The notes beneath the pieces were generated by a model. The model ran no database searches. It was not told the origin of the DNA and saw nothing but the letters and a program-made list of their open reading frames with translations. Positions 24,901-37,400 of a DNA stretch of 64,000 nt are shown in pieces. The position numbers and the translations under genes are program-made. The DNA is taken from NCBI GenBank assembly GCA_034401795.1, contig CM067369.1, forward strand, positions 139,388,496 through 139,452,495, read 5' to 3'. The stretch's first letter is position 1. Each line of letters starts with the position of its first letter. The stretch is from Chaetoderma sp. LZ-2023a (taxonomy: Eukaryota; Mollusca; Caudofoveata; Chaetodermatida; Chaetodermatidae).

Positions 24901-27900
24901 CCTCCGGCCTTCCATCTCTCCCTCTGGCCTTCCATCTCTCCCTCCGGCCTTCCATCTCTCCCTCCGGCATTCCATCTTTCCCTCTGCCCTTCCATTTCTC
25001 CCTCCGCCCTTCCATCTCTCCCTCCAGCCTTCCATCTCTCCCTCCGGCCTTCCATCTTTCCCTCCGGCCTTACACCTTTCCAGCCGGAGGGAAAGATGGA
25101 AGGCCGGAGGGACAGATGGAAGGCCGGAGGGGAAAGATGGAAGGAAGGCATCTTTCCCTCCGGCCTTCCATCTTTCCATCCAGCCTTCCATCTCTCCCTC
25201 CGCCCTTCCCTCTCTCCCTCCGGCCTTCCGTCTCTCCCTCCGGCCTTCCGTCTCTCCCTCCGGCCTTCCGTCTCTCCCTCCGGCCTTCCCTCTCTCCCTC
25301 CGGCCCTCCCTCTCTCCCTCCGGCCCTCCGTCTCTCCCTCCGGCCTTCCGTCTCTCCCTCCGGCCTTCCGTCTCTCCCTCCGGCCTTCCCTCTCTCCCTC
25401 CGGCCTTCCCACTCTCCCTCCGGCCTTCCCTCTCTCCCTCCGGCCTTCCGTCTCTCCCTCCGGCCTTCCATCTCTCCCTCTGGCCTTCCATCTCTCCCTC
25501 CGGCCTTCCATCTCTCCCTCCGGCATTCCATCTTTCCCTCTGCCCTTCCATTTCTCCCTCCGCCCTTCCATCTCTCCCTCCAGCCTTCCATCTCTCCCTC
25601 CGGCCTTCCATCTTTCCCTCCGGCCTTACACCTTTCCAGCCGGAGGGAAAGATGGAAGGCCGGAGGGACAGATGGAAGGCCGGAGGGGAAAGATGGAAGG
25701 AAGGCATCTTTCCCTCCGGCCTTCCATCTTTCCATCCAGCCTTCCATCTCTCCCTCCGGCCTTCCCTCTCTCCCTCCGGCCTTGCGTCTCTCCCTCTGGC
25801 CTTCCGTCTCTCCCTCCGGCCTTCCGTCTCTCCCTCCTGCCTTCCATCTTTCCCTCCGGCCTTATATCTTTCCAGCCGGAGGGAAAGATGGAAGGCCGGA
25901 GGGACAGATGGAAGGCCGGACGGAAAGATGGAAGGAAGTCATCTTTCCCTCCGGCCTTCCATCTTTCCATCCAGCCTTCCATCTCTCCCTCCGCCCTTCC
26001 CTCTCTCCCTCCGGCCTTCCGTCTCTCCCTCTGGCCTTCCGTCTCTCCCTCCGGCCTTCCGTCTCTCCCTCCTCCCTTCCGTCTCTCCCTCCTGCCTTCC
26101 GTCTCTCCCTCTGGCCTTCCGTCTCTCCCTCCAGCCTTCCATCTCTCCCTCCGGCCTACCATCTTTCCCTCCGGCGTTACATCTTTCCAGCCGGAGGGAA
26201 AGATGGAAGGCTGGAGGGAAAGATGTAAGGCTGGAGGGAAAAATGGAAGGCCGAGGGAAAGATGGAAGGCCGGAGGGGAAGATGGAAGGCCGGAGGGAGA
26301 GATGGAAGGCCGGAGGGAGAGACGGAAGGCCGGAGGGAGAGACAGAAGGCCGGAGGGAGAGACAGAAGGCCGGAGGGAGAGACGGAAGGCCGGAGCGAGA
26401 GATGGAAGGAAGGAGCGAGAGATGGAAGGCTGGAGTGAGAGATGGAAGGCCGGAGCGAGAGATGGAAGGCCGGAGCGAGAGATGGAAGGCCGGAGCGAGA
26501 GACGGAAGGCCGGAGCGAGAGACGGAAGGCCGGAGCGAGAGACGGAAGGCCGGAGCGAGAGATGGAAGGCCGGAGGGAAAGATCCCTCCGGCCTTCCATC
26601 TTTCCCTCTGGCCTTCCATCTTTCCCTCCGGCCTTCCATCTTTCCCTCCGGCCATACATCTTTCCAGCCATAGGGAAAGATGGAAGGCCGGAGGGAGAGA
26701 CGGAAGGGCGGAGGGAGAGACGGAAGGCCGGAGGGAAAGATGGAAGGCCGGATGGAAAGATGGAAGGCCGGAGGGAAAGATGGAAGGCCAGAGGGAAAGA
26801 TGGAAGGAAGGCATCTTTCCCTCCGGCCTTCCATCTTTCCCTCCGGCCTTCCATATCTCCCTCCGGCCTTCCATATCTCCCTACGGCCTTCCGTCTCTCC
26901 CTCCGTCCTTCCCTCTCTCCCTCCGGCCTTCCCTCTCCGTCCGGCCTTCCGTCTCTTCCTCCGGCCTTCCGTCTCTCCCTACGGCCTTCCGTCTCTCCCT
27001 CCGGCCTTCCGTCTCTCCCTCCAGCCTTCCGTCTCTCCCTCCGGCCTTCCATCTCTCCCTCCGGCCTTCCGTCTCTCCCTCGGGCCTTCCATCTCTCCCT
27101 CCGGCCTTCCATCTCTCCCTCCGGCCTTCCATCTTTCCCTCCGCCCTTCCATCTCTCCGTCCTCCCTTCCATCTCTCCCTCCGGCCTTCCATCTCTCCCT
27201 CCGGCCTTCCATCTTTCCCTCCGGCCTTCCAACTCTCCCTCTGGCCTTCCACCTCTCCCTCCGGCCTTCCGTTTCTCCCTCCGGACTTCCGTTTCTCCCT
27301 CCGGTCTTCCGTCTCTCCCTCCGGCCTTCCGTCTCTCCCTCTGGCCTTCCGTCTATCCCTCCGGCCATCCGTCTTTCCCTCTGGCCTTCTGTCTTTCCCT
27401 CCGGCCTTCCATCCTTCCCTCAGGCCTTCCATCTTTCCCTCCGGCCTACCATCTTTCCCTCCGACCTTCCATCTCTCACTCCGGCAGGAGGGAACGATGG
27501 AAGGCCGGAGGGAAAGATCACTCCGGCCTTCCATCTCTCCCTCCGGCCTTCCATCTTTCCCTCCGCCCTTCCATCTATCCCTCCGCCCTTCCATCTCTCC
27601 CTCCGGCCTTCCATCTCTCCCTCCGGCCTTCCAACTCTCCCTCTGGCCTTCCGCCTCTCCCTCTGGCCTTCTGCCTCTCCCTCCGGCCTTCCGTCTCTCC
27701 CTCAAGCCTTCCGTTTCTCCCTCCGGCCTTCCGTCTCTCCCTCCGGGCTTCCGTCTCTCCCTCTGGCCTTCCGTCTTTCCCTCCAGCCTTCCGCCTTTCC
27801 CTCCGGCCTTTCGTCTTTCCCTCCAGCATTCCATCTTTCCCTCCAGCCTTCCATCTTTCCCTCCGGCCTTACATCTTTCCAGCCGGAGGGAAAGATGGAA

Positions 27901-28165
27901 GGCCGGAGGGAAATATGGAAGGCCGGAGAGAAAGATGGAAGGCCGGAGGGAAAATGGAATGCCGGAGGGAAAGATGGAAAGCCATAGGGAAAGATGGAAG
28001 GCCGGAGGGAAAGATGGAAGGCCGGAGGGAAAGATGGAAGGCCGGAGGGAAAGATGGAAGGCCGGAGGGAAAGATGGAAGGCCGGAGGGAAAGATGGAAG
28101 GCCGGAGGGAAAGATGGAAGGCCGGAGGGAAAGATGGAAGGCCGGAGGGGAAGATGGAAGGAAGG
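21910..28165. repeat. Mosaic region 4 of the array
   Basis: Approximate R blocks: 22023-22262, 22498-22756, 23249-23310, 23484-23547, 23800-24098, 24334-24592, 25084-25149, 25640-25705, 25876-25938, 26191-26584, 26667-26811, 27485-27519 and 27883-28165. Everything else is Y. The Y-to-R junction CGGCTGGAAAGATGTAAGG followed by GGAAATATGG and GGAGAGAAAG variants starts at 22,021, 22,494 and 24,331 (offsets 473 and 1,837 bp), showing copied inversions. A GGAAAATGG unit lacking one base recurs with each copy. A GAGCGAGAG run occupies about 26,395-26,570. No gene is present. Confidence 0.85.
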
Positions 28166-31100
28166 CATCTTTCCCTCCGGCCTTCCATCTCTCCCTCCGA
28201 CCTTCCGTCTCCCCCTCCGGCCTTCCGTCTCTCCCTCCAGCCTTCCGTCTCTCCCTCCGGCCTTCCGTCTCTCCCTCCGGCCTTCCCTCTCTCCCTCCGG
28301 CCCTCCCTCTCTCCCTCCGGCCCTCCGTCTCTCCCTCCGGCCTTCCGTCTCTCCCTCCGGCCTTCCGTCTCTCCCTCCGGCCTTCCCTCTCTCCCTCCGG
28401 CCTTCCCACTCTCCCTCCGGCCTTCCCTCTCTCCCTCCGGCCTTCCATCTCTCCCTCCGTCCTACCATCTTTCCCTCTGGCCTTACATCTTTCCAGCCGG
28501 AGGGAAAGATGTAAGGCTGGAGGGAAAGATGTAAGGCTGGAGGGAAAGATGGAAGGCCGGAGGGAAAGATGGAAGGCCGGAGGGAAAGATGGAAGGCCGG
28601 AGGGAGAGATGGAAGGCCGGAGGGAGAGACGGAAGGCCGGAGGGAGAGACGGAAGGCCGGAGAGAGAGACGGAAGGCTGGAGGGAGAGACGGAAGGCCAG
28701 AGGGAGAGACGGAAGGCCGGAGGGAGAGACGGAAGGAAGGAATCTTTCCCTCCGGCCTTCCATCTTTCCCTCCGGCCTTCCATCTTTCCCTCTGGCCTTC
28801 CATATCTCCCTACGGCATTCCGTCTCTCCCTCCGGCCTTCCCTCTCTCCCTCTGGTCTTCCGTCTCTCCCTCCGGCCTTCCGTCTCTCCCTCCGGCATTC
28901 CGTCTCTCCCTCCGCCCTTCCGTCTCTCCCTCTGGCCTTCCATCTCTCCCTCCGCCCTTCCATCTCTTCCTCCGCCCTTCCATCTCCCCCTCCGGCCTTC
29001 CATCTCTCCCTCCGGCCTTCCATCTCTCCCTCCGCCCTTCCATCTCTTCCTCCGCCCTTCCATCTCTCCCTCCGGCCTTCCATCTCTCCCTCCGGCCTTC
29101 CAACTCTCCCTCTGGCCTTCCGCCTCTCCCTCTGGCCTTCCACCTCTCCCTCCAGCCTTCCGTCTCTCCCTCCAGCCTTCCGTTTCTCCCTCAGGCCTTC
29201 CGTCTCTCCCTCCGGCCTTCCGTCTTTCACTCCAGCCTTCCGCCTTTCCCTCCGGCCTTCCGTATTTCCCTCCAGCTTTCCATCTTTCCCTCCGGCCTTC
29301 CATCTTTCCCTCCGGCAGGAGGGAAATATGGAAGGCCGGAGGGAAAGATCCATCCAGCCTTCCATCTTTCCCTCCGGCCTTCCATCTTTCCCTCCGGCCT
29401 TACATCTTTCCAGCTGGAGGGAAAGATGGAAGGCCGGAGGGAAAGATGGAAGGCCGGAGGGAAAGATGAAATGCCGGAGGGAAAGATGAAAGGCTGGAGG
29501 GAAAGATGAAAGGCCGGAGGGAAAGATGAAAGGCCGGAGGGAAAGATGGAATGCCATAGGGAAAGATGGAAGGCCGCAGGGAAAGATGGAAGGCCGGAGG
29601 GAAAGATGGAAGGCCGGAGGGAAAGATGGAACGCCGGAGGGAAAGATGGAAGGCCGGAGGGAAAGATGGAAGGCCGGAGGGAAAGATGGAAGGCCGGAGG
29701 GAAAGATGGAAGGAAGGCATCTTAACCTCCGGCCGTCTATCTTTCCATCCAGCCTTCCATCTCTCCCTCCGACCTTCCGTCTCTCCCTCTGGCCTTCCGT
29801 CTCTCCCTCCAGCCTTCCATCTCTCCCTTCGTCCTTCCGTCTCTCCCTCCGGCCTTCCGTCTCTCCCTCCGGCCTTCCCTCTCTCCCTCCGGCCCTCCCT
29901 CTCTCCCTCCAGCCCTCCGTCTCTCCCTCCGGCATTCCATCTCTCCCTCCGGCCTTCCGTCTCTCCCTCCGGCCTTCCGTGTCTCCCTCCGGCCTTCCCT
30001 CTCTCCCTCCGGCCTACCCTCTCTCCCTCCGGCCTTCCGTCTCTTCCTCCGGCCTTCCGTCTCTCCCTCCGGCCTTCCCTCTCTCCCTCCAGCATTCCGT
30101 CTCTCCCTCCGGACTTCCCTCTCTCCCTCCGGCCCTCCGTCTCTCCCTCCGGCATTCCATCTCTCCCTCCGGCCTTCCGTCTCTCCCTCCGGCCTTCCGT
30201 GTCTCCCTCCGGCCTTCCCTCTCTCCCTCCGGCCTACCCTCTCTCCCTCCTGCCTTCCGTCTCTTCCTCCGGCCTTCCGTCTCTCCCTCCGGCCTTCCCT
30301 CTCTCCCTCCAGCATTCCGTCTCTCCCTCCGGACTTCCGTCTCTCCCTCCGGCCTTCCGTCTCTCACTCCGGCCTGCCGTCTCTCCCTCCGGCCTTCCGT
30401 CTCTCCCTCTGGCCTTCCGTCTCTCCCTCCGGCCTTCCGTCTCTCCCTCCGGCCTTCCGTCTTTCCCTCCGGCTGGAAAGATGTAAGGCCGGAGGGAAAG
30501 ATGGAAGGCCGGAGGGATCTTTCCCTCTGGGCTTCCATCTTTCCCTCTTGCCGGAAAGATGGAAGGCCGGAGGGAAAGATGGAAGGCTGAAGGGAAAGAT
30601 GGAAGGCCTGAGGGAGAGATGGAAGGCCGGAGGGAGAGATGGAAGGCCGGAGGGAGAGATGGAAGGCCGGAGGGAGAGATGGAAGGCCGGAGCGAGAGAT
30701 GGAAGGCCGGAGGGAGAGATGGAAGGCCGGAGCGAGAGATGGAAGGCCGGAGGGAGAGACGGAAGTCCGGAGGGAGAGACGGAATGCTGGAGGGAAAGAT
30801 AGAGGACGGAGGGAAAGATGGAAGGCCGGAAGGAAAGATGGAAGGCCGGAGGGAAAGATGGAATGCCAGAGGGAAAGATGGAAGGAAGGCGTCTTTCCCT
30901 CCGGCCTTCCATCTTTCCATCCAGCCTTCCATCTCTCCCTCCGGCCTTCCGTCTCTCCCTCCGGCCTTCCATCTCTCCCTCCGGCCTTCCAACTCTCCCT
31001 CTGGCCTTCCACCTCTCCCTCCGGCCTTCCGTCTCTCCCTCTGGCCTTCCGTCTTTCCCTCCGGCCTTCCGTCCTTCCCTCCGGCCTTCCATCTTTCCCT

Positions 31101-34100
31101 CTGGCCTTCCATCTTTCCCTCCGGCCTTCCTATCTTTCCCTCCGGCCTCCCATCTTTCCAGCTGGAGGAAAAGATGGAAGGCCGGAGGGAAAGATGGAAG
31201 GCCGGAGGGAAAGATGGAAGGCCGGAGGGAAAGATGGAATGCCGGAGGGAAAGATGGAAGGCCATAGGGAAAGATGGAAGGCCGGAGGGAAAGATAGAAG
31301 GCTAGAGGGAGAGACGGAAGGCCGGAGGGAGAGATGGAAGGCTGGATGGAAAGATGGAAGGCTGGAGGGAAAGATGCCTTCCTTCCGTCTCTCCCTCCGG
31401 CCTTCCGTCTCTCCCTCTGGCCTTCCGTCTCTCACTCGAGCCTTCAGTCTCTCCCTCCAGCCTTCCGTCTCTCCCTCCAGCCTTCCATCTTTCCCTCTGG
31501 CCTTCCATCTTTCCCTCCGGCCTTACATCTTTCCAGCCGGAGGGAAAGATGGAAGGCCGGAGGGAAAGATGGAAGGCCAGAGGGAAAGATGGAAGGCCGG
31601 AGGGAAAGATGGAATGCCGGAGGGAAAGATGGAAAGCCATAGGGAAAGATGGAAGGCCGAGGGAAAGATGGAAGGCCGGAGGGAAAGATGGAAGGCCTGA
31701 GGGAAAGATGGAAGGCCGGAGGGAAAGATGGAAGGCCGGAGGGAAATATGGAAGGCCGGAGGGAAAGATGGAAGGAAGGCATCTTTCCCTCCAGCCTTCC
31801 ATCTTTCCATTCAGACTTCCATCTCTCCCTCCGACCTTCCGTCTCTCCCTCCGGCCTTCCGTCTCTCCCTCCAGCCTTCCGTCTCTCCCTTCCTCCTTCC
31901 GTCTCTCCCTCTGGCCTTCCGTCTCTCCCTCCGGCCTTCCCTCTCTCCCTCCGGCCTTCCCTCTCTCCCTCCGGCCCTCCATCTCTCCCTCCGGCCTTCC
32001 GTCTCTCCCTCCGGCCTTCCGTCTCTCCCTCCGGCCTTCTGTCTCTCCCTCCGGTCTTCCCTCTCTCCCTCCCGCCTTCCCTCTCTCCCTCCGGCCTTCC
32101 GTCTCTCCCTCCGGCTTTCCGTCTCTCCCTCCGGCCTTCCCTCTCTCCCTCCGGCCTTCCCTCTCTCCCTCCGGCATTCTGTCTCTCCCTCCGGACTTCC
32201 GTCTCTCCCTCCGGCCTTCCGTCTCTCCCTCCGGCCTACCGTCTCTCCCTCCGGCCTTCCGTCTTTCCCTCCGGCTGGAAAGATGTAAGGCCAGAGGGAA
32301 AGATGGAAGGCCGGAGGGAAAGATGGATGTCCGGAGGGATCTTTCCCTCCGGCCTTCCATCTTTCCCTCCTGCCGGAAAGATGGAAGGCTGGAGGGAAAG
32401 ATGGAAGGCGGAAGGGAAAGATAGAAGGCCGCAGGGAAAGACGGAAGGCCGGAGGGAGAGACGGAAGGCCTGAGAGAGAGATGGAAGGCCGGAGAGAGAG
32501 ATGGAAGGCCGGAAGGAGAGATGGAAGGCCGGAGGGAGAGATGGAAGGCCGGAGGGAGAGATGGAAGGCCGGAGCGAGAGATGGAAGGCCGGAGCGAGAG
32601 ATGGAAGGCCGGAGCGAGAGATGAAGGCCGGTGCGACAGATGGAATGCCGGAGCGAGAGATGGAAGGAAGGAGCGAGAGAAGGAAGGGTGGAGGGAGAGA
32701 CGATAGGCCGGAGGGAAAGACGGAAGGCTGGAGGGAAAGATCCATCCAGCCTTCCATCTTTCCCTCTGGCCCTCCATCTTTCCCTCCGGCCTTCCATCTT
32801 TCCCTCCGGCCTTACATCTTTCCGGCCGGAGGGAAAGATGGAAGGCCGGAGGGAGAGACGGAAGGGCGGAGGCAGAGACGGAAGGCCGGAGGGAAAGACG
32901 GAAGGCCGGATGGAAAGATGGAAGGCCGGAGGGAAAGATGGAAGGCCAGAGGGAAAGATTGAAGGAATGCATCTTTCCCTCCGGCCTTCCATCTTTCCCT
33001 CCAGCCTTCCATATCTCCCTCCGGCCTTCCATATCTCCCTACGGCCTTCCGTCTCTCCCTCCGTCCTTCCCACTCTCCCTCCGGCCTTCCCTCTCTCCGT
33101 CCGGCCTGCTGTCTCTTCCTCCGGCCTTCCGTCTCTCCCTCCGGCCTTCCGTCTCTCCCTCCGGCCTTCCGTCTCTCCCTCCGGCCTTCCATCTCTCCCT
33201 CCGGCCTTCCGTCTCTCCCTCCGGCCTTCCATCTCTCCCTCCGGCCTTCCATCTCTCCCTCCGGCCTTCCATCTTTCGCTCCTCCCTTCCATCTCTCCCT
33301 CCTCCCTTCCATCTCTCCCTCCGGCCTTCCATCTCTCCCTCCGGCCTTCCATCTTTCCCTCCGGCCTTCCAACTCTCCCTCTGGCCTTCCACCTCTCCCT
33401 CCGGCCTTCCGTTTCACCCTCCGGTCTTCCGTTTCTCCCTCCGGTCTTCCGTCTCTCCGTCCGCCTTCCGTCTCTCCCTCTGGCCTTCCGTCTATCCCTC
33501 CAGCCTTCCGTCTTTCCCTCTGGCCCTCCATCCTTCCCTCAGGCCTTCCGTCTCTCCCTCTGGCCTTCCGTCTATCCCTCCAGCCTTCCGTCTTTCCCTC
33601 CGGCCCTCCATCCTTCCCTCAGGCCTTCCATCTTTCCCTCCGGCCTCCCATCTTTCCCTCCGACCTTCCATCTTTCACTCCGGCCTTACATCTTTCCAGC
33701 TGGAGGGAAACATGGAAGGCCGGAGGGAAAGATGGAAGGCAGGAGGGAAAGATGGAAGGCCGGAGGGAAAGAAGGAAGGCCGGAGGGAAAGATGGAATGC
33801 CGGAGGGAAAGATGGAAGGCCATAGGGAAAGATGGAAGGCCAGAGGGTAAGATGGAAGGCCGGAGGGAGAGACGGGAGGGCGGAGGGAGAGATGGAAGGC
33901 TGGATGGAAAGATGGAAGGCTGGAGGGAAAGATGCTTTCCTTCCGTCTCTCCCTCCGGCCTTCCGTCTCACCCTCTGGCCTTCTGTCTCTCACTCAGGCC
34001 TTCAGTCTCTCCATCCGGTCTTCCGTCTCTCCCTCCAGCCTTCCATCTTTCCCTCCGGCCTTCCATCTTTCCCTCCGGCCTTCCATCTTTCCCTCCGGCC

Positions 34101-34482
34101 TTACATCTTTCCAGCCGGATGGAAAAAAGATGGAAGGCCGCAGGGAAAGATGGAAGGCCGGAGGGAAAGATGGAAGGCCGGAGGGAAAGATGGAATGCCG
34201 GAGGGAAAGATGGAAAGCCATAGGAAAAGATGGAAGGCCGGAGGGAAAGATGGAAGGCCGGACGGAAAGATGGAAGGCCGGAGGGAAAGATGAAAGGCCG
34301 GAGGGAAAGATGAAAGGCCGGAGGGAAAGATGAAAGGCCGGAGGGAAAGATGAAAGGCCGGAGGGAAAGATGAAAGGCCGGAGGGAAAGATGAAAGGCCG
34401 GAGGGAAAGATGAAAGGCCGGAGGGAAAGATGAAAGGCCGGAGGGAAAGATGAAAGGCCGGAGGGAAAGATGGAAGGAAGGC
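28166..34482. repeat. Mosaic region 5 of the array
   Basis: Approximate R blocks: 28497-28741, 29324-29350, 29413-29718, 30473-30518, 30551-30889, 31162-31375, 31539-31780, 32275-32338, 32374-32741, 32824-32970, 33700-33937 and 34115-34482. The rest is Y. Within the Y region at about 29,870-30,320 a segment of roughly 210 bp (CCTCCGGCATTCCATC through GCCTACCCTCTC) is directly duplicated. A junction trio recurs at 30473-30551 and 32275-32374: CGGCTGGAAAG, then GGGATCTTTCCC, then CTGCCGGAAAG. The same trio is at 11471-11547 and later at 34877, 39303, 42057 and 43814. No gene is present. Confidence 0.85.
34281..34460 (+). repeat. Homogenised run of nine identical GATGAAAGG units
   Basis: Nine consecutive 20-mers read GAGGGAAAGATGAAAGGCCG with no differences, in contrast to the surrounding units, which usually differ at one to three positions. 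The usual GATGGAAGG is changed to GATGAAAGG throughout. A four-unit precursor-like run with the same change occurs at about 29,466-29,540. This pattern fits recent local expansion by slippage or unequal exchange. Confidence 0.9.
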
Positions 34483-37400
34483 ATCTTTCCCTCCGGCCAT
34501 CCATCTTTCCATCCAGCCTTCCATCTCTCCCTCCGACCTTCCGTCTCTCCCTCCGGCCTTCCGTCTCTCCCTCCAGCCTTCCGTCTCTCCCTTCGTCCTT
34601 CCGTCTCTCCCTCCGGCCTTCCGTCTCTCCCTCCGGCCTTCCCTCTCTCCCTCCGGCCTTCCCTCTCTCCCTCCGGCATTCCGTCTCTCCCTCCGGACTT
34701 CCGTCTCTCCCTCCGGCCTTCCGTCTCTCGCTCCGGCCTTCCGTCTCTCCCTCTGGACTTCCGTCTCTCCCTCCGGCCTTCCGTCTCTCCCTCCAGCCTT
34801 CCGTCTCTCCCTCTGGCCTTCCGTCTCTCCCTCCGGCCTTCCGTCTCTCCCTCCGGCCTTCCGTCTTTCCCTCCGGCTGGAAAGATGTAAGGCCGGAGGG
34901 AAAGATGGAAGGCTGGAGGGAAAGATGGAAGTCCGGAGGGATCTTTCCCTCTGGCCTTCCATCTTTTCCTCCTGCCGGAAAGATGGAAGGCCGGAGGGAA
35001 AGATGGAAGGCTGGAGGGAAAGATGGAAGGCCACAGGGAAAGACGGAAGACCGGAGGGACAGATGGAAGGCCAGAGAGAGAGATGGAAGGCCGGAGGGAG
35101 AGATGGAAGTCCGGAGGGTGAGATGGAAGGCCGGAGGGAAAGATGGAAGGCCGGAGGGAGAGATGGAAGGCCGGAGCGAGAGATGGAAGGCCGGAGCGAG
35201 AGATGGAAGGCAGGAGGGAAATATGGAAGGCCGAAGGGAAAGATCACTCCGGCCTTCCATCTTTCCCTCCGGCCTTCCATCTTTCCCTCCGGCCTTACAT
35301 CTTTCCAGCTGGAGGGAAAGATGGAAGGCCGTAGGGAAAGATGGAAGGCAGGAGGGAAAGATGGAAGGCCGGAGGGAAAGATGGAAGTCCGGAGGGAAAG
35401 ATGGAAGTCCGGAGGGAAAGATGGAGGGCCGGAGGGAAAGATGGAAGGCCGAAGGGAAAGATGGAAGGCCGGAGGGAAAGATGGAAGGCCGGAGGCAAAG
35501 ATGGAATGCCGGAGGGAAAGATGGAAGGCCATAGGGAAAGATGGAAGGCCGATGGAAAGATGGAATGCCGGAGGGAAAGATGGGGGCCGGAGGGAAAGAT
35601 GGAAGGCCGGAGGGAAAGATGGAAGGCCGGAGGGAAAGATGGAAGGCCGGAGGGAACGATGGAAGGAAGGCATCTTTCCCTCCGGCCTTCCATCTTTCCA
35701 TCCAGCCTTCCATCTCTCCCTCTGGCCTTCCGTCTCTCCCTCTGGCCTTCCCTCTCTCCCTCCGACCTTCCGTCTCTCCCTCCGCCCTTCTGTCTTTCCC
35801 TCCGGCCTTCCGTCTCTCCCTCCGGCCTTCCATCTCTCCATCCGGCCTTCCGTCTCTCCCTCCGGCCTTCCATCTCTCCCTCCGGCCTTCCATCTCTCCC
35901 TCCGACCTCCATCTCTCCCTCCGACCTCCATCTTTCCCTCCGCCCTATCTCTCCCTCCGCCCTTCCATCTCTCCCTCCGGCCTTCCATCTCTCCCTCCGG
36001 CCTTCCATCTTTCCCTCCGGCCTTCCAACTCTCCCTCTGGCCTTCCACCTCTCCCTCCGGCCTTCCGTCTCTCCGTCTCTCCGTCTGGCCTTCCGTTTCT
36101 CCCTCCGGCCTTCCGTCTCTCCCTCCAGCCTTCGGTCTCTCCCTCCGGCCTTCCGTCTATCCCTCCGGCCTTCCGTCTTTCCCTCCGGCCTTCTGTCTTT
36201 CCCTCCGGCCTTCCATCCTTCACTCAGGCCTTCCATCTTTCCCTCCGGCCTCCCATCTTTCCCTCGGACATTCCATCTCTCCCTCTGGCCTTCAGTCTCT
36301 CCCTCCGGCCTTCCGTCTCTCCCTCCGGCCTTCCGTCTTTCCCTCCGGCTGGAAAGATGGAAGGCCGGAGGGAAAGATGGAAGGCTGGAGGGAAAGATGG
36401 AAGGCCACAGGGAAAGACGGAAGGCCGGAGGGACAGATGGAAGGACAGAGAGAGAGATGGAAGGCCGCAGGGAAAGACGGAAGGCCGGAGGGACAGATGG
36501 AAGGCCAGAGAGAGAGATGGAAGGCTGGAGGGAAAGATGGAAGGCCACAGGGAAAGACGGAATGCCGGAGGGACAGATGGAAGGCCAGAGAGAGAGAGAT
36601 GGAAGGCCGGAGGGAGAGATGGAAGGCCGGAGGGAGAGATGGAAGGCCGGAGGGAGAGATGGAAGGCCGGAGGGAGAGATGGAAGGCCGGAGCGAGAGAT
36701 GGAAGGCCGGAGCGAGAGATGGAAGGCAGGAGGGAAATATGGAAGGCCGAAGGGAAAGATCACTCCGGCCTTCCATATTTCCCTCCGGCCTTCCATCTTT
36801 CCCTCCGGCCTTACATCTTTCCAGCTGGAGGGAAAGATGGAAGGCAGGAGGGAAAGATGGAAGGCCGGAGGGAAAGATGGAATGCCGGAGGGAAAGATGG
36901 AAGGCCATAGGGAAAGATGGAAGGCCGGAGGGAAAGATGGAAGGCCGGAGGGAAAGATGGAAGGCCGAAGGGAAAGATGGAAGGCCGGAGGGAAAGATGG
37001 AAGGCCGGAGGCAAAGATGGAAGGCCGGAGGGAAAGATGGAATGCCGGAGGGAAAGATGGAAGGCCATAGGGAAAGATGGAAGGCCGAGGGAAAGATGGA
37101 ATGCCGGAGGGAAAGATGGGGGCCGGAGGGAAAGATGGAAGGCCGGAGGGAAAGATGGAAGGCTGGAGGGAAAGATGGAAGGCCGGAGGGAAAGATGGAA
37201 GGAAGGCATCTTTCCCTCCGGCCTTCCATCTTTCCATCCAGCCTTCCATCTCTCCCTCTGGCCTTCCGTCTCTCCCTCCGGCCTTCCCTCTCTCCCTCCG
37301 GCCTTCCGTCTCTCCCTCCACCCTTCCGTCTCTCCCTCCGGCCTTCCGTCTCTCGCTCCGGCCTTCCATCTCTCCCTCCGGCCTTCCGTCTCTCCCTCCG

